NCBI RefSeq assembly: GCF_045062605.1
Contig: NZ_JBJGDW010000086.1
Location: 1-12,842, forward strand
Reading direction: 5' to 3'
Source: Deinococcus sp045062605
GTDB lineage: Bacteria; Deinococcota; Deinococci; Deinococcales; Deinococcaceae
DNA length: 12,842 nucleotides
The first letter of the stretch is position 1. Every line of letters begins with the position of its first letter. Shown piece by piece: positions 12,326 to 12,842 of the stretch. A program made the translations under genes and the position numbers. The notes below the pieces were generated by a model. The model saw only the letters and a list, made by a program, of their open reading frames with translations. It made no database searches and was not told the origin of the DNA.

Positions 12326-12775
12326 GTGGCTAAGCGCACTCAGGCAGGACCAAGGGGCCAGGCGGTGTATTGCAAAATCCGCGGTCTGCGCACCCATGCC
12401 CGGGTGTACGGGCGCGGTCACCCGGTGACCGTCGTGATCGTTCCAGGGCTGGGCTGCGCTTCGTGGATGTATCTCCGGCTGGCCCACCTGCTGGCCCAGC
12501 ATTACACCGTCTGGCTCTATGACCCGCCAGGCCAGGGTCTCTCTCAGGGGCGCTGGAACGATGCGGTGAGCGTGGCGCAGCTCACCGATCACCTTGCCCT
12601 GTGGTTGGAGGCGCAGCAGATCAGCCGTCCGGTGCTCGTGGGCCACTCGCTCGGAGGAGAAGTGGTCATTGAGCTTGCCGTGCGTTATCCCCAGCTCACC
12701 GGACCATTGATCGCAGTGGCACCAACGGGTCTTCCCGAGAATCCCAGCGTCATGAAGCAGGTGTGCGCGTTGTAG
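12326..12775 (+). pseudogene. Alpha/beta hydrolase, apparently frameshifted near its 3' part
   Basis: The fold is clear. The oxyanion loop VIVPGLGCASWMY is followed by the VWLYDPPGQGLS strand-turn, and the nucleophile elbow is VGHSLGG with the catalytic Ser at residue 108 counted from GTG 12326. The frame stops at 12773-12775 after VMKQVCAL, just where the cap domain should begin, so the acid and His of the triad are missing. A +1 frame beginning at 12774 continues openly to the window end as SLNRPKTPVKAASVIRQVRR, which looks like the expected continuation. A single-base indel near 12773, or a sequence error, is likely. The start is uncertain: GTG 12326 has AGGG 8 nt upstream; GTG 12239 and 12365 are alternatives. 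Substrate unknown. Confidence 0.7.
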
Positions 12776-12842
12776 CCTCAATCGCCCGAAAACCCCCGTT
12801 AAGGCCGCAAGCGTGATCCGGCAAGTTCGCAGAATGCCCATA

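Noticed and set aside
1..12842. CRISPR arrays, tRNA or rRNA genes
   Set aside because: No regularly spaced direct repeats and no cloverleaf or rRNA-like conserved blocks were seen.

Overview
The window looks like accessory DNA, probably a plasmid or megaplasmid segment, of a Deinococcus-type bacterium. The sequence evidence is moderately high GC, histidine kinases of the bacteriophytochrome-like kind, a PPK2 closely resembling the Meiothermus class III enzyme, and six genes whose start codon lies only 5-6 nt after a TANNNT -10 box. That last arrangement marks leaderless mRNAs, which are known to be abundant in Deinococcus. The taxonomic call is inference.

Positions 1-2230 hold a PQQ-type beta-propeller gene cut in two by a complete 1236-bp IS3-family element (442-1677). 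The element has an OrfA/OrfB pair, an A7 slippery site and imperfect 30-bp ends. Removing it exactly restores the propeller frame. Positions 2390-3150 carry two small plus-strand genes, one unknown and one that may be a winged-helix (excisionase-like) DNA-binding protein.

Positions 3253-4854 form a mobilisation module. It has a candidate oriT resembling the RSF1010 (MOBQ) type, a ribbon-helix-helix accessory protein, a compact MOBQ-like relaxase whose start overlaps the accessory stop codon, and a possible 44-codon ORF. The gene-free stretch that follows (4855-5318) carries a GATTCTG dyad cluster and a 98-bp MITE-like inverted-repeat element.

Positions 5319-10710 are a minus-strand sensory block. 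It contains a LOV-GGDEF diguanylate cyclase (a likely blue-light-controlled c-di-GMP synthase), a PAS-PAS histidine kinase, a small unknown ORF, and a GAF-GAF histidine kinase. No response regulator is present. The kinases and the cyclase each have their own leaderless-type promoter, so they look like separate transcripts rather than one operon.

Positions 10711-11378 are a divergent intergenic region with a striking nested palindrome and repeated GTCAG/CTGAC half-sites. A class III-like polyphosphate kinase 2 follows (11379-12182), then an alpha/beta hydrolase whose frame breaks near 12773 and continues in another frame to the window end.

The most interesting points are the oriT/relaxase match, the light-sensing c-di-GMP enzyme, the repeated leaderless-promoter architecture and the unexplained palindrome clusters. 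No replication, partition, rRNA, tRNA or CRISPR feature was found.
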